Shown here piece by piece: positions 60,601 to 64,000 of a DNA stretch of 64,000 nt (position 1 is the first letter of the stretch; every line of letters starts with the position of its first letter). Below the pieces are notes generated by a model. It was not told the origin of the DNA. It did not search any database and saw only the letters and a list, made by a program, of their open reading frames with translations. Made by a program: the position numbers and the translations under genes. The DNA comes from Rhyacophila brunnea (taxonomy: Eukaryota; Arthropoda; Insecta; Trichoptera; Rhyacophilidae), in assembly GCA_022495005.1 (NCBI GenBank), contig JAGYXB010000698.1:868001-932000 (forward strand), given 5' to 3'.

Positions 60601-63174
60601 CATTGGAGGACTCAAATTGCGACTGTTGTCAGGTTGCAAGGCACTTGATCCTTCTAGAATGTTTGGATTGGAAGCACTGTTGCCACTGCTAGAAATATTT
60701 TAAAACCCAGTCTTATTTTTAAAGCAATTTATGATTCCTGTGGTTTCAACAAATCTGCTCAGTATTTTAATCTATTCCAATTATACGGGTGGCGTGTGAT
60801 GTGTGATGCCTTGTGACATTAGGGATGATCTTTAAAATAAGGACTTTGAATAAATTATCGGTTACAATTATTACAGCCATACATATTAGTTATCTATTAA
60901 AAATATTTCCAACTTGAAATTGCAATCGATATAACTTTATGCGGAAAGTAGATATTTTGTAAAACAATATAGAGTACCTACATAGCAATTTATTTTTAAC
61001 TAGGCAAAATTAATTTGTTACCTACAAAAATTATTTGGATTTTTTATCAGTAAACTATTTTGATTAGGTATGTATAAAATAAAGTAGAAATAATATATAA
61101 ATATAGTTTTACATTTAGTTGTTTAAAGAAATGAAGCCGACGCGAGCGAAATGAATAACTTAACACAAAAAATTACATGCACGACACAATGTATTGGAAC
61201 CGGCTAGATTTTGCAAAATATTGTAGTGCATAAATTCTTTCACGCATGCCGGTTTGTAGGTGGCATATAGGTTTTTTTAATGGAGAAATATGTGTTATTG
61301 TTATTGATAAGCATTATAATATGCTACGTATTTTTGAACATGCGCGTAGCTGAAGTATCAGGCAAAATCATGAGTTGTCAAACTAGGCTTTAGACACATC
61401 AATCGCAATGAAAAAATATAGAAAATATTTAGGTATAGTATCTACAGATTTTTTCTATATGACTTTATAACAATATTTGGTCATTTTCACGGACTTTTAA
61501 TAAAACGGTATTAATCATTTATTGGTCTTATGGATACCATACTATACATAACCATACACACTAAGCGTTGAATTACGTATACATAAATTAATGAAATAAT
61601 ATCAATTACCCATACGTAAGACTCTTTCTGACATCTTTCAGTCTATCCAATCCAAGAGGTGATGCATCATTACTCCCGCCAGATTGACTGCTAGCTGATC
61701 TAATTTTATAAATCATAATATTATCACACGTTTCATATACAAAAGAAAACCTGTTATTCTCGAGATAAATCAACAGTTTTGTTTAGTTATCTACCTGTTA
61801 GAAATAAGATTCGACTGCTTCAGTCCGAGAGTGTTAATAATAGGTGGTCCGATGCCTTGCTGTTGAAGAGTTTTTTGGCTTATAGAGTCAGATCGTTGAA
61901 GAATGAACTGAACATCATTGGAATACTCTCCCCATTTCATAAGAATCTGTAAATACAAGATATTATTTATATAAGATATATATTAATAATAAATGAGACC
62001 GACCCGGGAAATTTCCTAGGCATTCGATCAAAAATTAAGTCATACTAACAATACCGGAAAAAGTTGTTTTTCAAAACAAAGTGTTAGCATGATAACGTAT
62101 GAATCCTATTGTCGGACAGCTGAGAGGGCGATAAAAATGTAATAAACCTAATAAAAAAAGGTGGCGGGAATTATAGAGTACCTATGATTTGATTTAATAG
62201 TTTAAAATTTCAGCAATATCATAAAATTTAAATACACATTCAAGATTATGAATCAAAAAGTTTAGTAAAACAAACACTAGATTGATGATTTATTGGCTTA
62301 TCACGATTTCTCCCAATGTCCCGTTGGGCCAATCCTTCTCTAACGACTGGCAAATATAGGCATAGATTGAATTACCAATGTATTGAGGTTAATGAACACA
62401 ACTGTTTAGTAACTCCTGTGGTTTTCGGATGGTGTTAAATTTAGTTTTGAATTTAGTGAGCGCAATGTCTGATGTAAAATTAGGCGTAGAAGAAGGTTAA
62501 TTAATTTACGATTTATGTTAAAAATTGTATTTATTACCTTCAATGGAAATTCGTGTGGAGCTAGTAATCGCTCGTTACTCCTCCATCTTTCGATGAGGGT
62601 AAAGCGGCCGACTTTACCTGTGGCATGGGCTAACGCAAACACCACATCCTGTGGGAAATATAAAATCGATATAATAATAATACAGTCAACTTGGTTATTA
62701 CGAGGAAGATGGGACCGACTGAATTTGCTCACTATAAGCGGTACTCATTATATCAGAGAATAGGTATATTTAAATGAGCGGTCATATAACAAAAAAGTCG
62801 AAAATAAAAAATCTGAAAATCCTCGTAAAAATCCCTGAAACAAGCAAGGCCTTCATAAACTACAAAAGAAGTTGTTTATTGTAATGAACGCTGGTAGGTA
62901 CCTACGGACTTCATAAACCTTGGATTTTTTTTTCTTTCTTTAGATTTTTAATGGAATAGGCATAATTCATATGAAGTAAATAAATAATTGGCAGGGAATT
63001 CGCATGAGCACAAAATATGTGTCAGTCATAACCTACTTAAAAATCAATCAAAACAACTCTGTTTAGTTTATATTTCAAATCATTTTGTGCCATATTAGAT
63101 ACCTGGCATGTTGTTAGTTCAGTAACACCACAAACGATCCTCTGAATACCTTCCACCCAGACTTTCAGCTCCAT
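48614..63174 (-). CDS. RASSF8: RASSF7/RASSF8-type Ras-association coiled-coil protein (11 coding exons)
   Basis: N-terminal RASSF scaffold. Insect relatives act at adherens junctions with ASPP and Csk. Exons (minus strand): 63174-63103, 62648-62538, 61946-61795, 61699-61616, 60688-60485, 58381-58120, 53346-53230, 51615-51416, 50633-50519, 50392-50266, 48714-48614. All phases agree, giving 514 residues. Residues 1-85 are the ubiquitin-like RA domain, starting [20 protein letters not shown], then [20 protein letters not shown] and [14 protein letters not shown]. Residues 112-210 are Ser/Pro-rich. PPPPY at 210-214 gives a PPxY motif for WW domains. About 270-475 is heptad-rich coiled coil. The last exon ends NPHGVWV. 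Intron 5 uses a GC donor. Introns 5 and 10 each hold a mariner, intron 6 an RTE and repeats, intron 1 a MITE end. RASSF7 and RASSF8 were one gene before vertebrates, so the symbol stands for that ancestor. Confidence 0.93.
48742..50032 (+). mobile_element. mariner (irritans-type), copy B, in RASSF8 intron 10
   Basis: A 1291-bp full-length copy with the same ends as copies A and C and the TA duplication at 48740-48741 and 50033-50034. It lies antisense to RASSF8 and fills most of the 1551-nt last intron. Only 27 nt of host sequence separate its left end from the last exon. Confidence 0.95.
48928..49968 (+). pseudogene. mariner transposase, copy B, three frameshifts
   Basis: Same protein as copy A, with the DD34D residues still encoded. 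Lesions against the other copies: 4 nt lost after ELDLVH (near 49020), 1 nt lost after LGMK (near 49263), and 4 nt lost at PETKEQ (near 49438). The C-terminal part from about 49402 is open to the stop. Upstream of the start there is a short duplication of ATGGAAAA. Confidence 0.92.
50129..50265 (-). other. read-through frame into RASSF8 intron 10 with a hydrophobic tail
   Basis: If the exon 10 donor (GTAAAG at 50265) is not used, the frame stays open for 45 more codons and stops at 50129, about 100 nt before the mariner. The added tail ends in [19 protein letters not shown], a hydrophobic segment long enough to span a membrane. The AT-rich composition alone could produce this. Treat it as a possible isoform only. 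Confidence 0.25.
53000..53200 (+). repeat. dispersed repeat in RASSF8 intron 6
   Basis: The partner of the repeat in ING intron 2 (about 36020-36270), in the same orientation. It lies only about 30 bp from exon 7 (53230-53346), on the downstream side of that exon in the transcript. Confidence 0.45.
54331..56104. mobile_element. repeat with TCTGCCTCTAA subterminal repeats, split by an RTE element
   Basis: The left end ATCTGTACCTCAAAGGCAGA is mirrored by TCTGCCTCTGAGGTACAGAT on the right. The word GATTTGCATCCTTCTGCCTC recurs inside (about 54557, 55923), with weaker copies near 54600, 55990 and 56070. An RTE LINE at 54714-55900 interrupts it. Without that insert the element would be about 590 bp. 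No target duplication could be fixed. Confidence 0.6.
54714..55900 (-). mobile_element. RTE-type LINE, 5'-truncated, in RASSF8 intron 6
   Basis: The minus strand encodes an eroded [18 protein letters not shown] (about 55850), [20 protein letters not shown] (about 55600-55540), [14 protein letters not shown] (about 55400) and [13 protein letters not shown] (about 55060-55020). Spacing and wording match RTE-clade LINEs. The 3' end is a short ATG/TGATGA repeat (plus-strand CATCATCATCATCA at 54714-54728), usual for RTE elements. Many stops make it a dead copy. It lies on the same strand as RASSF8. Confidence 0.78.
56240..56395 (+). pseudogene. RTE-type LINE scrap, opposite orientation
   Basis: The plus strand reads [19 protein letters not shown], close to the matching block of the RTE copy at 54714-55900 but reversed in orientation, followed after a stop by [15 protein letters not shown]. 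It is a small dead fragment. Confidence 0.6.
57470..57650 (+). pseudogene. RTE-type LINE 3' end
   Basis: The plus strand carries [16 protein letters not shown] and then, in another frame, the usual RTE ending IQQWIDPG followed by a TGATGATGA repeat at about 57634. It may belong with the 56240 scrap, the middle having been lost or replaced. Confidence 0.55.
58669..59957 (+). mobile_element. mariner (irritans-type), copy C, in RASSF8 intron 5
   Basis: A 1289-bp full-length copy with TA at 58667-58668 and 59958-59959. It lies antisense to RASSF8, between exons 6 and 5. The body is nearly identical to copies A and B. Confidence 0.95.
58847..59892 (+). pseudogene. mariner transposase, copy C, several frameshifts
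   Basis: Same protein as copies A and B. Single-base changes break it: an extra A at TSTKD (near 59012), a lost C at SKALLS (near 59261), losses at IAKGEP (near 59381), a lost T at QRFFSNEE (near 59757), and losses near the final GLKKIEK (near 59830). The DD34D residues are still encoded in pieces. None of these lesions is shared with copies A or B. Confidence 0.92.
60479..60488 (-). promoter_or_regulatory. GC-AG splice donor of RASSF8 intron 5
   Basis: Exon 5 ends TATAG and is followed by GCAAGT. This is the consensus for the rare GC-AG class (AG before GCAAGT). No GT donor nearby keeps the frame, and exon 6 continues in phase with the conserved proline-rich text. Confidence 0.8.
62683..62790. 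mobile_element. partial pogo/Tigger-type MITE in RASSF8 intron 1
   Basis: It begins TACAGTCAACTTGGTTATTAC and continues through TGGGACCGACTGAAT and AAGCGGTACTCATTATATCA. These are the reverse complement of the right part of the element at 25338-25705. The other end is missing or too diverged. Its outer end is 34 nt from the exon 2 boundary. Confidence 0.7.
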
Positions 63175-64000
63175 TTAATTCTTCTCAAAATGATTGTTAA
63201 ATGTATGTCATCAGTACATTTCACACAGAGCTAAAATTATAAATATCAAGTATACTAGACATTAGATTAAAACCGTATAATGGTATTAAATTGATTGGCA
63301 TTATAATTAACGAAATTCTATTGCAGAAAAGCATCAATAATAAGAGTATCAACAACAAAAAAATGGATACAACGTAAACAGATCAAGGCAAATTCAATAT
63401 AAAAATAGATTTCATCGAAATTTTATGCAAATGTCAATGTAATTATGAGTGCTTAGAAAACCCTAATTTAGTTCGTTTCAAGACTGGACAAAAGACTTTA
63501 AAATAAGGTCAAATGGTAAACTGTATTATGTGTACTATTTACCAAATTTAATGGAGGTTACGCCAAATAAAAATCTCTACAGCAACGGTATAACTTCCGC
63601 GTGCGACATTTCTTAAACTAAGTATAGTTTAAAATTAAATAAACCACCACTGCGTTAACATATTGGTCGTGTCAAAGAACTGGTGATATATTTTATTGAA
63701 AATGTATTTCAAGCGTTTATGTTTGCTAGCAAATGTCACTAGTCGGCCATTTATGGTTTTGACGTTTAAAATTAGAAGGCCACGTAAACGGCGAACTTGA
63801 ACTTAAAAAATATTTTAATATATTGATATCATCAATTTCATAAGTCTTCTCGTTACATCTAATACAATATACTTAAATTTATTAAATAAATATGTTACAG
63901 TTCACATATTAATTTTTCTGCGTAAATTCCTAAGATGGAATATTTTTAATGCAATAATACTCGTTATAATGGGGATACTTTTATTTTATAAATAAAGGTG
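63175..64000. other. upstream of the RASSF8 start codon
   Basis: Must contain the 5' UTR, a 5' non-coding exon's intron, or the promoter, but I see no clear core-promoter element or CpG-rich segment. AT-rich. The window ends here. Confidence 0.35.

Noticed and set aside
62406..62732. 108-codon minus-strand open frame around RASSF8 exon 2
   Set aside because: Only 62538-62648 is coding. The rest is intron read-through.
1..64000. CRISPR arrays, operons, bacterial insertion sequences, rRNA genes
   Set aside because: None seen. Spliced genes and eukaryotic transposons show the sequence is animal nuclear DNA.

Overview
This window is nuclear DNA from an animal, almost certainly an insect. It is AT-rich, its genes are split by GT-AG introns (one GC-AG), there are no operons, and transposable elements are dense. 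Their families (irritans-type mariner, jockey- and RTE-type LINEs, hAT, pogo and TTA-target MITEs) and the recurrent GTAGGTACCTAC-type words fit a hemipteran such as an aphid, or a lepidopteran. The sequence alone does not separate these.

Two host genes can be rebuilt exon by exon. (1) An ING1/ING2-type chromatin reader lies on the + strand (34830-39156, 5 coding exons, 390 aa), with the N-terminal ING coiled coil and a C-terminal C4HC3 PHD finger. (2) A RASSF7/RASSF8-type N-terminal RASSF gene lies on the - strand (63174 down to 48614, 11 coding exons, 514 aa), with an N-terminal Ras-association domain, a proline-rich middle carrying a PPxY motif, and a long C-terminal coiled coil. The two genes converge and their stop codons lie about 9.5 kb apart. 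Two weaker host-gene candidates lie on the - strand to the left: a 56-nt first coding exon with a good donor at 30765-30820, and two in-phase C-terminal exons at 8042-8302.

Region by region: 1-31 kb has no firmly identified host gene. It holds a 1.08-kb hAT-type foldback palindrome (1564-2640), a mariner copy (4305-5596), several MITEs, an eroded pogo-like transposon (18956-20577) and LINE scraps. At 27.4-29.6 kb there is a GC-richer cluster of TTA-target MITEs. At 31.1-34.15 kb a 5'-truncated jockey-type LINE sits just upstream of the ING gene. At 41.86-44.41 kb, between the two genes, three DNA transposons are nested inside one another, each with a readable target-site duplication. The RASSF8 introns carry two more mariner copies, an RTE LINE inserted in another repeat, and MITE pieces.

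The strongest observations are: three near-identical mariner copies, one damaged by only a single lost base; a mariner placed 27 nt upstream of the last RASSF8 exon and making up most of that intron; a second transposon end 34 nt upstream of RASSF8 exon 2; the triple-nested transposon; the foldback element; and a possible retained-intron RASSF8 isoform with a membrane-spanning tail. I saw no wholly new molecular system. Most of the remaining intergenic DNA shows nothing I can name.
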